Positions 36,438-47,451 of a DNA stretch of 64,000 nucleotides are shown in pieces (position 1 is the stretch's first letter; each line of letters begins with the position of its first letter). The DNA is from Marinobacterium aestuarii (GTDB lineage: Bacteria; Pseudomonadota; Gammaproteobacteria; Pseudomonadales; Balneatricaceae). The position numbers were made by a program, and so were the translations under genes. The notes below the pieces were generated by a model. The model worked only from the letters and a program-made list of their open reading frames with translations, did no database searches and was not told where the DNA came from. The stretch lies in assembly GCF_001651805.1 (NCBI RefSeq), contig NZ_CP015839.1, forward strand, positions 5,127,609-5,191,608, read 5' to 3'.

Positions 36438-36830
36438 TCAGGCGTCTTCGGCGACGGTGGCCTCGTATTCGACGGCACTCAGCAGATCCGCCAGTTCAGC
36501 AACCTGGGACAGCCTGATTTTGGCGATCCAGCCACCCTCATAGGGGCTTTCATTCACCATTTCCGGTGTATCCGTCAGCGCGCTGTTGACCTCGATCACC
36601 TCACCGCTGAGCGGCGAGTAGATGTCGGAGGCCGCCTTGACGGACTCCACCAGCGAGAACTCCTCACCCTTGCTGATCTGGCGACCCAGGTCCGGCAGCT
36701 CCACGAAAACCACGTCACCCAGCAGCTCCTGGGCATGATCACTGATGCCCAGGGTCACGGTACCGTCACCGTTGTCGAGCACCCACTCATGGGAGGCGGC
36801 ATATTTCAGATTTGTCGGGACCTTGCTCAT
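36438..36830 (-). CDS. gcvH: Glycine cleavage system H protein
   Basis: A 130-residue lipoyl carrier that shuttles the aminomethyl group between the P, T and L proteins. The lipoylation site is Lys65 in LVESVKAASDIYSP. The fold segments ASHEWVLDNGDGTVTLGISD and PYEGGWIAKIRL are normal for the family. I chose the ATG at 36,830; the frame extends upstream but those codons lack family similarity. It precedes the broken gcvP by 53 bases, in one operon. No gcvT is present next to it. A lipoyl synthase gene lies divergently upstream, and two copies of a palindromic site lie between them. Confidence 0.9.
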   Translation of the reverse strand: MSKVPTNLKYAASHEWVLDNGDGTVTLGISDHAQELLGDVVFVELPDLGRQISKGEEFSLVESVKAASDIYSPLSGEVIEVNSALTDTPEMVNESPYEGGWIAKIRLSQVAELADLLSAVEYEATVAEDA

Positions 36831-36930
36831 CGTTATTTTCCTTTTACTGTTCATCGAGGGTCCGGCGGCCATCGCCCTGAACCGGTGACAGCCACAGACT
36901 AGCAATCCGATTTCCCGCTTTCAACAAATA

Positions 36931-37084
36931 TTTCCTATTGGAAACTCATGAAACATACTTTTATCCGCATTGGGACTGACTAGCCTCAACCTGCCAGCTA
37001 AATCATCAGGCTGTTGATCAGGTACGCGTTATAGATGCACGGTCAGGCATGAAAACAAAGAAATACTGTTTCCTATTGGAAACT
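36931..37084. promoter_or_regulatory. Two copies of a palindromic operator between gcvH and lipA
   Basis: TTTCCTATTGGAAACT occurs identically at 36,931-36,946 and 37,069-37,084. The core TTTCC-TATT-GGAAA is an inverted repeat. One copy lies 100 bases before gcvH and the other 130 bases before lipA, so a single regulator could control both divergent units. The 36,906-37,213 gap otherwise holds no frame. Confidence 0.7.
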
Positions 37085-37213
37085 TTATTTACTTGATGCA
37101 TTATTAGGCAACCGTCGAGGCCGTGACCGGTGTTTTCACAGTGGAACAGGCGCTTTCACCACGGCCCAATAAAAAACCCGATACAGCAGAACTCCGCAAG
37201 CAGAGGTGACAGG

Positions 37214-38158
37214 ATGGAACTCATTCCGTTAAAAGAACTAAAGGGCGAATCCAAGATGGCGCGCCTGCGCCACAAGCCTGATCCCAGCCGTACCCGCCTG
37301 GCGAAGCCGGAGTGGATCCGCATCGATCCGCGCAGCAACAGCAACGTCGCCAAGGTGAAGAAACAGCTGCGCGAGCTGAAACTGCATACGGTGTGCGAGG
37401 AGGCCTCCTGCCCGAACCTGGCCGAGTGTTTCAGCAAGCGCACCGCCACCTTTATGATCATGGGGGGCATCTGCACCCGCCGCTGCCCCTTCTGCGATGT
37501 CGCCCACGGCAAGCCCCTGGGGCTCGATCCGGACGAGCCGCGCCACGTGGCCCAGAGCATTCAGCAGCTGAACCTGCGCTATGCGGTGATCACCTCCGTC
37601 GACCGTGACGACCTGCGCGATGGCGGAGCCGCCCACTTCAGTGCCACGGTGCGCGAGTCCAGGGCGCTGAATCCGGGCCTGACGGTGGAGATCCTGGTAC
37701 CGGACTTTCGCGGCAAACTCGATACCGCGCTGGCGGCCCTGTCCGTCGACCTGCCCGATGTTCTGAACCACAACATGGAAACCGTGCCGCGGCTTTACGC
37801 CTCGGTGCGACCGGGCGCCGACTACCGCAACTCCCTCGACCTGCTGCAGCGCTACAAGCGCCAGCACCCCGAGGTCGCCACCAAGTCCGGCCTGATGGTG
37901 GGCCTGGGGGAAACCCGGGACGAGATTGTCGCGGTCATGCAGGACCTGCGCAGCCAGGGCGTCGACATGCTGACCATCGGCCAGTACCTGCAGCCGAGCC
38001 GGCACCACCTGGCGGTCGAGCGTTATGTGACGCCGGACGAATTCAAGGCCTACGAAGAGATCGGCAACCAACTGGGGTTTCGCAACGTCGCCAGCGGCCC
38101 CATGGTGCGGTCCTCCTACCATGCGGACCTGCAAGCCTCGGGAAGCCCTTTGAAGTAA
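37214..38158 (+). CDS. lipA: Lipoyl synthase
   Basis: A 314-residue radical SAM enzyme that inserts two sulfurs into octanoyl groups on carrier proteins such as GcvH. The auxiliary cluster cysteines are C61, C66 and C72 ([12 protein letters not shown]) and the radical SAM cluster is C87-C91-C94 (CTRRCPFC). The C-terminal RSSYHAD is the conserved serine-containing end. The start at 37,214 has AGGTGACAGG upstream. LipA genes are usually paired with lipB; here the gene is paired with gcvH, so it may be a second copy dedicated to the glycine cleavage system. It was followed by sdaA, now a remnant. Confidence 0.92.
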   Translation: MELIPLKELKGESKMARLRHKPDPSRTRLAKPEWIRIDPRSNSNVAKVKKQLRELKLHTVCEEASCPNLAECFSKRTATFMIMGGICTRRCPFCDVAHGKPLGLDPDEPRHVAQSIQQLNLRYAVITSVDRDDLRDGGAAHFSATVRESRALNPGLTVEILVPDFRGKLDTALAALSVDLPDVLNHNMETVPRLYASVRPGADYRNSLDLLQRYKRQHPEVATKSGLMVGLGETRDEIVAVMQDLRSQGVDMLTIGQYLQPSRHHLAVERYVTPDEFKAYEEIGNQLGFRNVASGPMVRSSYHADLQASGSPLK

Positions 38159-38198
38159 CGCGCACCCGGGGTCGCTCTGGGAAACCGCGTTACTGCCC

Positions 38199-38500
38199 CG
38201 GGTCTCTGCGGTGCAGACCCAGCTGTACGGCTCCCTCGGTGCCACCGGCAAGGGCCACGGCACGGGCGACAAAAGATCGGTTTTATTGCCGAAGAACACC
38301 TGACCTACCACCGCAAGGAAAGCCTGCCGCTGCACGCCAACGGCATGGGCTTTCGCGCTCTGGTCTTGCGTGGCGACGGCCAGCATTTTGTCCCCCTCGA
38401 CAAGGTGATCCGCACCATGCGCGAAACCGGCCGCGACATGCTCGACAAGTACAAGGAAACCTCCCGCGGCGGCCTGGCGGTCAATATCGTCGAGTGCTGA
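38199..38500 (+). pseudogene. sdaA: L-serine ammonia-lyase remnant
   Basis: Three pieces of SdaA remain. The first frame reads [19 protein letters not shown], an N-terminal region, and stops at 38,302. Another frame reads [20 protein letters not shown] and [16 protein letters not shown], then jumps to the very C-terminus [15 protein letters not shown] and [15 protein letters not shown]. The Fe-S cysteine region and most of the catalytic domain are gone. About 100 of the usual 455 codons are left. It follows lipA by 40 bases, suggesting a former lipA-sdaA unit converting glycine-derived serine to pyruvate. Confidence 0.85.
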
Positions 38501-38514
38501 GCCGCTAAAACGAC

Positions 38515-38542
38515 AAAGGCCCGGCATTGCTGCCGGGCCTTT
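38515..38542 (-). terminator. Rho-independent terminator after glmS
   Basis: AAAGGCCCGG..CCGGGCCTTT, a perfect 10-bp stem with a short loop, 57 bases after the glmS stop. It reads as a terminator in both directions. Confidence 0.82.
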
Positions 38543-38598
38543 GCGTTGCGTGGCAATCCCGGCGCCCGATGGTGCGGGCGCCGGGGCAGCAGAAGCCG

Positions 38599-40425
38599 CT
38601 ATTCCACCGTCACAGACTTGGCCAGGTTACGCGGCTGGTCGACGTCTGTGCCCTTGAGTACGGCGACGTGGTAGGACAGCAGCTGCAGCGGCAGGGTGTA
38701 GACGATGGGCTCCAGAATGCCCGGCATCGGCGGCAGTTCCAGCACCTGCACGCCCTCTTCGGGCTGTACTTCCTGGCGGCTGCCGGCGAAGACGAACAGC
38801 TCGCCGCCACGGGCGCGCACTTCCTGCAGGTTGGCCTTGAGCTTGTCGAGCATCTCGTTGCGCGGCGCCACTGTGACCACCGGCATGTCCTTGTCGACCA
38901 GTGCCAGCGGACCATGCTTGAGCTCGCCGGCGGCGTAGGCCTCGGCGTGAATGTAGGAGATCTCCTTGAGCTTGAGCGCCCCTTCCATCGCCACCGGGTT
39001 CAGGGTACCGCGGCCCAGAAAGAGGGCGTGTTGCTTCTCGGCAAAGGCTTCGGCCATTTTCTCGATGGCAGAATCCAGCCCCAGTACCTGCTCCAGCAGC
39101 CCCGGCAGTGTTTTAAGATCCGCCACTATCCGCGCTTCGGTCTCCGGAGTCAGTTCGTGGCGACGCCCCAGTACCAGGGTGGTCATCAGCAGCGCGACCA
39201 GCTGGGTGGTAAAGGCCTTGGTGGAGGCCACGCCGATTTCGGGGCCGGCATTGGTCATCAGGCAGAGGTCGGATTCACGCACCAGGGAGCTGCCCGGCAC
39301 GTTACAGATGGTCAGGCTGGCCAGAATGCGATCACGCACCTCGCGCAACGCCGCCAGGGTATCGGCGGTTTCGCCCGATTGGGAAATGCTGATAAAGAGC
39401 GTGCCCTTGGGCAGCACCACCTTGCGGTAACGGAATTCACTGGCTACTTCCACCATGCAGGGAATGCCCGCCAGATCCTCGATCCAGTACTTGGCGATAA
39501 GGCCGGCATGATAGCTGGTGCCGCAGGCCACGATCTGCACCTGCCTGACCTGATCAAAGATGGCCGGCGCGGTAACGCCAAAGGCCTCTTCCAGCACCCG
39601 CTCGGCCCCCAGGCGCCCTTCCATGGCGGCGTGCACGACCCTGGGCTGCTCGTAGATTTCCTTGAGCATGTAGTGCTTGTATTCGCCCTTGTCGACGCTG
39701 CCGGAGCCATGCTCGAACCGCAGTACCGGGCGCTCAACCGACTCGCCGGCACTGTTCCAGATCTCGATCCCCAAGCGGCGCAGGCGGGCCACATCGCCCT
39801 CTTCCAGGTAGATGAAACGGTCGGTGACCTGCAGCAGCGCCAGCGGATCTGAGCCGATAAAGTTCTCGCCGATCCCCACACCTATAACCAGCGGGCTGCC
39901 CTTGCGCGCCGTGATCAGCTCGCCGGGATAGTCTTGGTGCATGACGCCCAGAGCAAAGGCACCGTGCAGCTGCGCCACGCAATCGCGCACCGCATCCAGC
40001 ACGCTGGCGCCGGAGGAAATAGCGCTGTCCAGCAGGTGGGCTATGACTTCGGTATCGGTGTCGGAGGTGAACTCGTAACCCCGGGCGACCAGGTCGCGCT
40101 TGAGGCTCTCGTAGTTTTCGATAATGCCGTTGTGCACCACCGCCAGGCGGGCGCCGGACATATGGGGATGGGCATTGTTTTCGGTCGGCTTGCCGTGGGT
40201 GGCCCAGCGCGTGTGGGCGATGCCCAGCTGGCCGTCCAGCGGGGTTTCGGCCAGGGCATCACCCAGCGCCTGTACCTTGCCGGCGCGGCGCAGACGCTTG
40301 ATCTGGCTGCCATCCCACACCGTCATGCCGGCGGAGTCATAACCGCGGTATTCCAGCCGACGCAGGCCTTCGAGCAGTATTTCCGATACCGGCCTTGCGG
40401 CGATAGCCCCTACGATTCCACACAT
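38599..40425 (-). CDS. glmS: Glutamine-fructose-6-phosphate aminotransferase (isomerizing)
   Basis: A 608-residue enzyme making glucosamine-6-phosphate, the first step towards UDP-GlcNAc. Cys2 of MCGIVGAIA is the glutaminase nucleophile; [12 protein letters not shown] and [18 protein letters not shown] follow. Two SIS domains hold the sugar phosphate ([11 protein letters not shown], with Ser and Thr contacts, and [20 protein letters not shown]). The C-terminus [15 protein letters not shown] is the Tn7 attachment region in other bacteria, and no Tn7-type insertion is present here; a decayed copy of this end lies at 25,934. Downstream of glmU in the same direction with a long hairpin between. 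Confidence 0.96.
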   Translation of the reverse strand: MCGIVGAIAARPVSEILLEGLRRLEYRGYDSAGMTVWDGSQIKRLRRAGKVQALGDALAETPLDGQLGIAHTRWATHGKPTENNAHPHMSGARLAVVHNGIIENYESLKRDLVARGYEFTSDTDTEVIAHLLDSAISSGASVLDAVRDCVAQLHGAFALGVMHQDYPGELITARKGSPLVIGVGIGENFIGSDPLALLQVTDRFIYLEEGDVARLRRLGIEIWNSAGESVERPVLRFEHGSGSVDKGEYKHYMLKEIYEQPRVVHAAMEGRLGAERVLEEAFGVTAPAIFDQVRQVQIVACGTSYHAGLIAKYWIEDLAGIPCMVEVASEFRYRKVVLPKGTLFISISQSGETADTLAALREVRDRILASLTICNVPGSSLVRESDLCLMTNAGPEIGVASTKAFTTQLVALLMTTLVLGRRHELTPETEARIVADLKTLPGLLEQVLGLDSAIEKMAEAFAEKQHALFLGRGTLNPVAMEGALKLKEISYIHAEAYAAGELKHGPLALVDKDMPVVTVAPRNEMLDKLKANLQEVRARGGELFVFAGSRQEVQPEEGVQVLELPPMPGILEPIVYTLPLQLLSYHVAVLKGTDVDQPRNLAKSVTVE

Positions 40426-40472
40426 GTTTCGATCCTTCCGCTTACGCGGGTACTGCTGCTTTATTAACTTAA

Positions 40473-40502
40473 GGACACACCGGCTTTGCGGCCGGTGTGT
40501 CC
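40473..40502 (-). other. Perfect 12-bp stem-loop between glmU and glmS
   Basis: GGACACACCGGC pairs fully with GCCGGTGTGTCC around a six-base loop. On the minus strand it is followed by TTAAGTTAATAAAG, only a weak U-tract. It could be a partial terminator or a processing signal that adjusts glmS relative to glmU. Confidence 0.6.
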
Positions 40503-40573
40503 GTCACCCCATAATAGCTGCATCTCACAGCTGCATCGGGGCTCTGACAACTGCAACTAACTGGCGCGCAAGC

Positions 40574-41941
40574 TCAGTCCTGGCGCTTAGTCGGGCGCGG
40601 CCAGCCATCGAGATTGCGCTGCTTGGCCCGGGCCACCGACAACTGATCGCCGGCCACATCCCTGGTAATAGTAGAACCTGCGCCCACGGTTGCGCCTGCC
40701 CCCACCTTCACCGGCGCCACCAGAGCACTGTTGGAGCCGATAAAGGCGCCATCACCGATCTCGGTCTGTGACTTGTTCACGCCATCATAGTTGCAGGTAA
40801 TGGTGCCGGCGCCGACATTCACGCCGCTGCCAATCAGGGCATCGCCCACATAACTCAGATGACTGACCTTGGAGCCTGCGCCGATACGGGCTTTCTTGGT
40901 TTCAACAAAGTTGCCAACCTTGACCCCCGCCGCCAGCACCGTGCCCGGACGCAGGCGCGCAAAAGGCCCGATATCGCAGTTTTCCTGCAGTGTCGCCTGT
41001 TCGATCACGGAGTTGGCCTTGATATGGCAGCCATCGCCGATCACCGCATCGCTGATATGGCAGTTGGGACCTATAGTCACATCGTTACCCAGGGTAACCC
41101 TGCCTTCGAACAGGCAGTTGATATCGATTACCACATCAAGCCCGACACTCAGGTTGCCACGCACATCCAGCCGCGACGGGTCCAGCAGGGTCACGCCCTG
41201 GTGCATCAGGCGCTGCGCTTCACGCAACTGATACCAGCGCTCCAGTTCGGCCTGCTGCAGACGGTTGTTCACGCCCTGCACTTCCTGCTCGTGTTCAGGC
41301 TGAATCGCCTCGATCAGCACGCCCTGCTCCGCCGCCATGGCGATGATATCGGTGAGGTAATACTCACCCTGGACATTGTTGCTCGAGAGCCTGGGCAGCC
41401 AGTCGGCCAGCAGCCTGGTGGGCAGCGCCAGTATGCCGGTGTTGACCTCATCCACTTCGCGCTGCGCCTCAGTTGCATCCTTGTGTTCGACGATGGCCAC
41501 CACCTGGTCGGCGTCGTTGCGGATGATACGGCCGTAGCCGCTGGGATCGGTCAGCTTTACCGTCAGCAGGCCGAGCTTGTCTTGGGCGGCTATGGCAACC
41601 AGCTGACGCAGGGTCTCGCTGCGGGTCAGGGGGACATCGCCGTACAGCACCAGACTGATGCCGGAAGCTTCGGTGCCGTCCAGCGCCTGGGCCACGGCAT
41701 GGCCGGTGCCCAGCTGTTCGGCCTGGAGAGCAAAATGGAGTGCCTGATCGCCCAGGGCTTCGCGCACCTGCTCGGCGCCATGCCCCACCACTACGTGTAT
41801 GCGCGGTGCATCCAGCTCAACTGCACAGTCGATGACATGCTGCACCATCGGCTTGCCGCCGATGCCGTGCAGCACCTTGGGTTTCTTCGATTTCATGCGG
41901 CTGCCCTGTCCGGCCGCCAGAATAATCACATCCAATGACAT
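40574..41941 (-). CDS. glmU: Bifunctional GlcNAc-1-P uridyltransferase / GlcN-1-P acetyltransferase
   Basis: A 455-residue two-domain enzyme for the last two steps to UDP-GlcNAc. The N-terminal pyrophosphorylase domain starts VIILAAGQGSRMKSKKPKVL; the C-terminal left-handed beta-helix carries hexapeptide repeats and the acetyl-CoA site (VGAGTITCNYDGVNKSQTEI). I placed the start at 41,941 where the family N-terminus MSLDVIILAAG begins; the frame continues upstream for 31 codons with no family similarity. Same direction as atp and glmS, as in many gammaproteobacteria. Confidence 0.95.
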   Translation of the reverse strand: MSLDVIILAAGQGSRMKSKKPKVLHGIGGKPMVQHVIDCAVELDAPRIHVVVGHGAEQVREALGDQALHFALQAEQLGTGHAVAQALDGTEASGISLVLYGDVPLTRSETLRQLVAIAAQDKLGLLTVKLTDPSGYGRIIRNDADQVVAIVEHKDATEAQREVDEVNTGILALPTRLLADWLPRLSSNNVQGEYYLTDIIAMAAEQGVLIEAIQPEHEQEVQGVNNRLQQAELERWYQLREAQRLMHQGVTLLDPSRLDVRGNLSVGLDVVIDINCLFEGRVTLGNDVTIGPNCHISDAVIGDGCHIKANSVIEQATLQENCDIGPFARLRPGTVLAAGVKVGNFVETKKARIGAGSKVSHLSYVGDALIGSGVNVGAGTITCNYDGVNKSQTEIGDGAFIGSNSALVAPVKVGAGATVGAGSTITRDVAGDQLSVARAKQRNLDGWPRPTKRQD

Positions 41942-42062
41942 CGTTACGCTAATCCTGCGCGCTGCGCGTTTTATCCGGTTAACTGAAGTAAAACTGGTTG
42001 TTGCAGACTTTAGCTGATAAAAAAGCAGATTCAATATTAGTTGTCAGTAAAATTTTGACAAA

Positions 42063-42803
42063 ATGACCGATTCAATCTTTAGCCTGCTCGGCCTGGAAGA
42101 ACGCGAGATACGCATTTACCGTGCCCTGCTGAGCCTGGGCCCCAGCGCCATACGTACCATTGCCGACAAGGCCGGCATCAATCGCGGCACCGCCTACGAG
42201 TGCCTCAAGAGCCTGCAGAGCAAGGGAGTTGTCACCTACCTGCCCAAGGGCAAGCGGCGCTACTTCTCGCCCTGTGATCCCGAGGTGCTGTTGCAGATGG
42301 CACAGGAACGTCAGGCTTCGCTGGACAATGCGGTGGGCCAGCTGCGCGGCAAGATAATCCCCGAACTGAACCACCTCAAGCCCGATTTCAGCGCCGCCAA
42401 TGTGCAGTTCTACGAAGGCGACGACGGTATCGAGTTCGTGCTGCGGGATATCCTCAATACGGTGTCCGGCCAGCCTGATCCGGCCTATTCGGTATTCTCC
42501 TCCAAACCCATCCGGCGCCACCTGTACCGGCCCTTTCCGACCTATACGGTGCAGCGCATCGCCCGTGGTATCCAGGTGCGGGTCATCGCCATCGGCGAGG
42601 GCGGCGAGGATGCGGAACTGTCGGAGCGCAAATGGATTCGTACCAATGGCCCGGTGGATGCGGCTTACATCGCCATCTACCCGCCCAAGGTGGCGATTAT
42701 CTCGCTGGCCTCGGAGAACTACCCCACCGCCGTGGTGATCGATTCCCGGGAAGTGTCAGCCGCGCAGAAGATCGTGTTCGATACGCTCTGGGGGCTGTTG
42801 TGA
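42063..42803 (+). CDS. TrmB-family helix-turn-helix transcriptional regulator
   Basis: A 246-residue regulator. The N-terminus (LGLEEREIRIYRALLSLGPS, then IADKAGINRGTAYECLKSLQ) is a winged helix of the TrmB type, followed by a helical linker and a C-terminal domain with FYEGDDGIEFVLRDIL and SVFSSKPIRRHLYRPFP, similar to the phospholipase-D-like effector domain of TrmB proteins. TrmB proteins are best known as sugar-responsive regulators in archaea. It is divergent from glmU with about 120 bases between the starts, so control of amino-sugar synthesis is a possible but unproven role. The ligand is unknown. Confidence 0.75.
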   Translation: MTDSIFSLLGLEEREIRIYRALLSLGPSAIRTIADKAGINRGTAYECLKSLQSKGVVTYLPKGKRRYFSPCDPEVLLQMAQERQASLDNAVGQLRGKIIPELNHLKPDFSAANVQFYEGDDGIEFVLRDILNTVSGQPDPAYSVFSSKPIRRHLYRPFPTYTVQRIARGIQVRVIAIGEGGEDAELSERKWIRTNGPVDAAYIAIYPPKVAIISLASENYPTAVVIDSREVSAAQKIVFDTLWGLL

Positions 42804-42844
42804 GATGTGAGGGGAAAGGTACGAGGTACAAGTTGAAAGGGGGT

Positions 42845-43008
42845 CGTGATTCGTGATTCGTGATCAGCGTGCAGGTTACACCTGCCAATGGGCAATCACT
42901 GTTTACCAGTCACCCCATACCAGCCGTAAGCTTAAAGCTGTCAGCTTACAGCTCATGGCTTACGGCTTACGGCTTACCAATTACCAATTACCAATTACCA
43001 ATTACCAA
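42845..43008. repeat. Heptanucleotide repeat arrays downstream of the TrmB-like gene
   Basis: CGTGATT is repeated about three times at 42,845-42,864. At 42,953-43,008 repeats of GGCTTAC pass into about five copies of CAATTAC. The 276-base gap between the regulator and the atp terminator contains no other feature I can support. Copies are exact over most of their length, which suggests slippage or recent expansion. Confidence 0.7.
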
Positions 43009-43026
43009 CTTCAGCATACAAACCAC

Positions 43027-43058
43027 AAAAAAGGGGTAGCCAATGGCTACCCCTTTTT
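43027..43058. terminator. Terminator between the atp operon and the TrmB-like gene
   Basis: AAAAAGGGGTAGCC/GGCTACCCCTTTTT is a perfect 14-bp stem with A and T runs on both sides, so it can end transcription from both directions. It lies 22 bases after the atpC stop. Confidence 0.88.
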
Positions 43059-43079
43059 AATCGAGATCAGTTCGCAGGA

Positions 43080-43505
43080 TCAGTGTTTACCTTTCTTGCG
43101 AAGCTGCTGCAGTGTGCGGAGCTGCGCAGCAGCTTCCGCCAGCTGCGTGGCCGCCCGCGAGTATTCAAACTCGGCGGACTTATCAGCCATCTCCTGTTGC
43201 GCATGCGTCTGAGCCTCGATTGCCGCCGCTTCACTCAGATCATTGGCGCGCAGAGCGGTGTCTGCCAGCACTATGATCTTGTGCGGTTGCACTTCGAGGA
43301 AGCCGCCGGAGACGTAAAAAACGTCTTCCTGGCCGCCCTGCTTGCGCAGCTCGACAGGGCCTGGTTTCAGTTCCGTCAGAAGCGGAGCGTGACCGGGGTA
43401 GATACCCAGGTCACCCAGGCTACCTGTTACCGATACGAACTCGATCAGGCCGGAGAAAACTTCGCCCTCGGCACTCACGATATCGCAATGAACAGTCATA
43501 GCCAT
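43080..43505 (-). CDS. atpC: ATP synthase epsilon subunit
   Basis: A 141-residue F1 epsilon subunit, full length. It has the N-terminal beta-sandwich ([32 protein letters not shown]) and a C-terminal two-helix hairpin ending [13 protein letters not shown]. It links rotor and gamma and restrains ATP hydrolysis. Last gene of the atp operon, followed by a strong terminator. Confidence 0.95.
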   Translation of the reverse strand: MAMTVHCDIVSAEGEVFSGLIEFVSVTGSLGDLGIYPGHAPLLTELKPGPVELRKQGGQEDVFYVSGGFLEVQPHKIIVLADTALRANDLSEAAAIEAQTHAQQEMADKSAEFEYSRAATQLAEAAAQLRTLQQLRKKGKH

Positions 43506-43539
43506 GCTTATTACCTCTTAAAGGTTTCCGACCAAAACC

Positions 43540-44946
<1,407 letters not shown>

Positions 44947-44954
44947 TTACTGCA

Positions 44955-45818
44955 TCAAACTGCAGCGGCGCCACTAACGATCTCGGAAATTTCCTGAGTA
45001 ATCGCAGCTTGACGAGCTTTGTTGTAAACCATCTTAAGCTCGTCTATCAGGTCGCCGGCGTTATCAGTTGCGCTCTTCATCGCCAGCATACGGGCTGCCT
45101 GTTCACAGGCATTGTTCTCGACCACCGACTGGTAGACCACCGACTCGACGTAACGCTGGAGCAGCCCGTTGAGCAGCTCTTTCGCTTCCGGTTCGTAGAT
45201 GTAATCCCAGTGATGGCTCAGCTGTTTGTCGTCGTCTTCAGCCCGCAGTGGCAGAATCTGCTCAACCACGGGTTTCTGTGTCATGGTGTTAACGAATTCG
45301 TTCGACACCACGAACAGGCGATCCAGCCTGCCTTCTGCAAACGCATCGAACATCACCTTGACCGAGCCGATCAGCTCCGCCAGTACAGGTGCGTCACCCA
45401 GATGCGTTTTCGCTGCTACCACGTTGCCGCCGTAGCTCTTGAAGAAGGTCAGTGCCTTTGTGCCCAGCGCACAGACATCGATCGCAACGCCCTTGTCGTG
45501 GTAACCCTTCATGCTGGCGATGGTGGCCTTGAACGCATTGGTGTTCAGGCCGCCACAGAGACCGCGGTCACTGGCTACTACTATGTAGCCGACGCGCTTG
45601 GCCTCACGTTCCTGCATGTACAGGTGAGAATATTCAGGATTGGATTTCGCCAGATGCTGAATAACGCCACGGATACTGCGAGCGTACGGTCGGGACGACT
45701 GCATGCGATCCTGAGCCCTGCGCATCTTACTGGCGGCCACCATTTCCATGGCGCTAGTAATTTTGCGCGTGCTGCTGATGCTCGCAATTTGCGTCTTTAT
45801 CTCTTTTCCGACTGCCAT
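44955..45818 (-). CDS. atpG: ATP synthase gamma subunit
   Basis: The 287-residue central shaft of F1. N-terminal coiled-coil helix with [32 protein letters not shown] in the middle and the C-terminal helix [20 protein letters not shown] with the usual EI-EIV end. Order alpha-gamma-beta-epsilon is canonical. Confidence 0.96.
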   Translation of the reverse strand: MAVGKEIKTQIASISSTRKITSAMEMVAASKMRRAQDRMQSSRPYARSIRGVIQHLAKSNPEYSHLYMQEREAKRVGYIVVASDRGLCGGLNTNAFKATIASMKGYHDKGVAIDVCALGTKALTFFKSYGGNVVAAKTHLGDAPVLAELIGSVKVMFDAFAEGRLDRLFVVSNEFVNTMTQKPVVEQILPLRAEDDDKQLSHHWDYIYEPEAKELLNGLLQRYVESVVYQSVVENNACEQAARMLAMKSATDNAGDLIDELKMVYNKARQAAITQEISEIVSGAAAV

Positions 45819-45891
45819 AGTTCCGCCTTTATACCTTGAACCGGTTATCGGTCTGCGGGGTTAAGCCCGCAGACCCTCTGCCCTAAGGCTG

Positions 45892-47436
45892 TTACCAGGT
45901 CTGGGTTGACTTGAACTTCTCGATTCCGGCCTTGAACTGCGCTGAAATCTCGTCGTTGTAGGCACCGGCAACGTTAACCTGAGCCATCAGATCCGCATGT
46001 TCGGACCTGAAGTAAGAGATCAGGGCCGATTCAAAGGCACCAATCTTGTTCAGCTCAACATCGTTCAGATGACCTTCGTTCGCGGCATACAGGCTCAGAC
46101 CCATATCGGCAACCGACATCGGAGAGTACTGTTTCTGCTTCATCAGCTCGGTAACGCGCTGACCGTGTTCCAGCTGACCACGGGTCACGTCATCAAGGTC
46201 GGAGGCAAACTGCGCGAACGCAGCCAGCTCACGGTACTGAGCCAGTGCCAGACGCACACCGCCACCCAGTTTCTTGATGATCTTGGTCTGGGCTGCACCA
46301 CCTACACGGGATACAGACAAACCTGCGTTGATCGCCGGGCGAATACCTGAGTTGTACAGGCTCGACTCCAGGAAGATCTGACCATCGGTGATGGAGATAA
46401 CGTTGGTCGGTACGAACGCAGATACGTCGCCGCCCTGAGTCTCGATGATCGGCAGAGCCGTCAGCGAGCCAGTCTGGCCTTTAACTTCACCCTTGGTGAA
46501 CTTTTCAACGTAATCAGCGTTAACGCGCGCAGCACGTTCCAGCAGACGGGAGTGCAAATAGAAGACATCACCCGGGTATGCTTCACGGCCCGGCGGACGA
46601 CGCAGCAGCAGGGAGATCTGGCGATACGCCCAGGCCTGCTTGGTCAGATCGTCAAATACAATCAGGGCGTCCTGACCGCGGTCGCGGAAGTACTCACCCA
46701 TGGTTGCACCGGCGTAAGGCGCCAGGAACTGCATGGCAGCAGGATCAGATGCGCCGGCGGCGACAACAATGGTGTGATCCATCGCGCCATGCTCTTCCAG
46801 CTTGCGTACTACGTTGGCAATAGTGGACTGTTTCTGTCCGATTGCGACGTAGATACACTTGATGCCTGTACCTTTCTGATTGATGATCGCATCGATAGCG
46901 ATCGCAGTCTTACCAATCTGACGGTCACCGATGATCAGCTCACGCTGGCCACGGCCGATTGGTACCATCGCATCGATGGCTTTCAGACCGGTCTGAACCG
47001 GCTGATCAACTGACTGACGATCGATAACGCCCGGTGCAACTTTTTCAATTGCATCGGTCATTTTGGTTTCGAGCGGACCCTTGCCATCGATCGGGATACC
47101 CAGGGCGTCTACAACGCGACCGAGCAGTTCCGGACCAACAGGTACTTCCAGGATGCGGCCGGTGCAACGGGCAGTCATACCCTCTACCAGTTTCTGGTAG
47201 TCACCCAGTACAACAGCACCGACGGAGTCACGCTCCAGGTTCAGTGCCAGACCGTAAACGCCGCCGGGAAATTCGATCATTTCCCCGTACATGACATCAG
47301 CCAGACCGTGGATCAGGATGATACCATCGGACACGCTGACGATAGTGCCCTCGTTGCGGGCTTCAGAAGACACATCGAGTTTCTCGATGCGCTTCTTGAG
47401 AATCTCGCTGATCTCAGATGGATTCAGTTGCTGCAT
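45892..47436 (-). CDS. atpA: ATP synthase alpha subunit
   Basis: The 514-residue non-catalytic F1 nucleotide-binding subunit. Walker [10 protein letters not shown] (about residues 169-177), the segment [13 protein letters not shown], and the signature [14 protein letters not shown] are intact. N-terminal [14 protein letters not shown] is the delta-binding helix. Full length, no anomaly. Confidence 0.97.
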   Translation of the reverse strand: MQQLNPSEISEILKKRIEKLDVSSEARNEGTIVSVSDGIILIHGLADVMYGEMIEFPGGVYGLALNLERDSVGAVVLGDYQKLVEGMTARCTGRILEVPVGPELLGRVVDALGIPIDGKGPLETKMTDAIEKVAPGVIDRQSVDQPVQTGLKAIDAMVPIGRGQRELIIGDRQIGKTAIAIDAIINQKGTGIKCIYVAIGQKQSTIANVVRKLEEHGAMDHTIVVAAGASDPAAMQFLAPYAGATMGEYFRDRGQDALIVFDDLTKQAWAYRQISLLLRRPPGREAYPGDVFYLHSRLLERAARVNADYVEKFTKGEVKGQTGSLTALPIIETQGGDVSAFVPTNVISITDGQIFLESSLYNSGIRPAINAGLSVSRVGGAAQTKIIKKLGGGVRLALAQYRELAAFAQFASDLDDVTRGQLEHGQRVTELMKQKQYSPMSVADMGLSLYAANEGHLNDVELNKIGAFESALISYFRSEHADLMAQVNVAGAYNDEISAQFKAGIEKFKSTQTW

Positions 47437-47451
47437 GATTTTACCTCACCC

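Noticed and set aside
36831..37213. Glycine riboswitch before gcvH
   Set aside because: I see no paired aptamer-like structure with the conserved core; the repeated palindromic operator explains regulation better.
42845..43008. CRISPR array
   Set aside because: The repeats are contiguous 7-mers without spacers and there are no cas genes.
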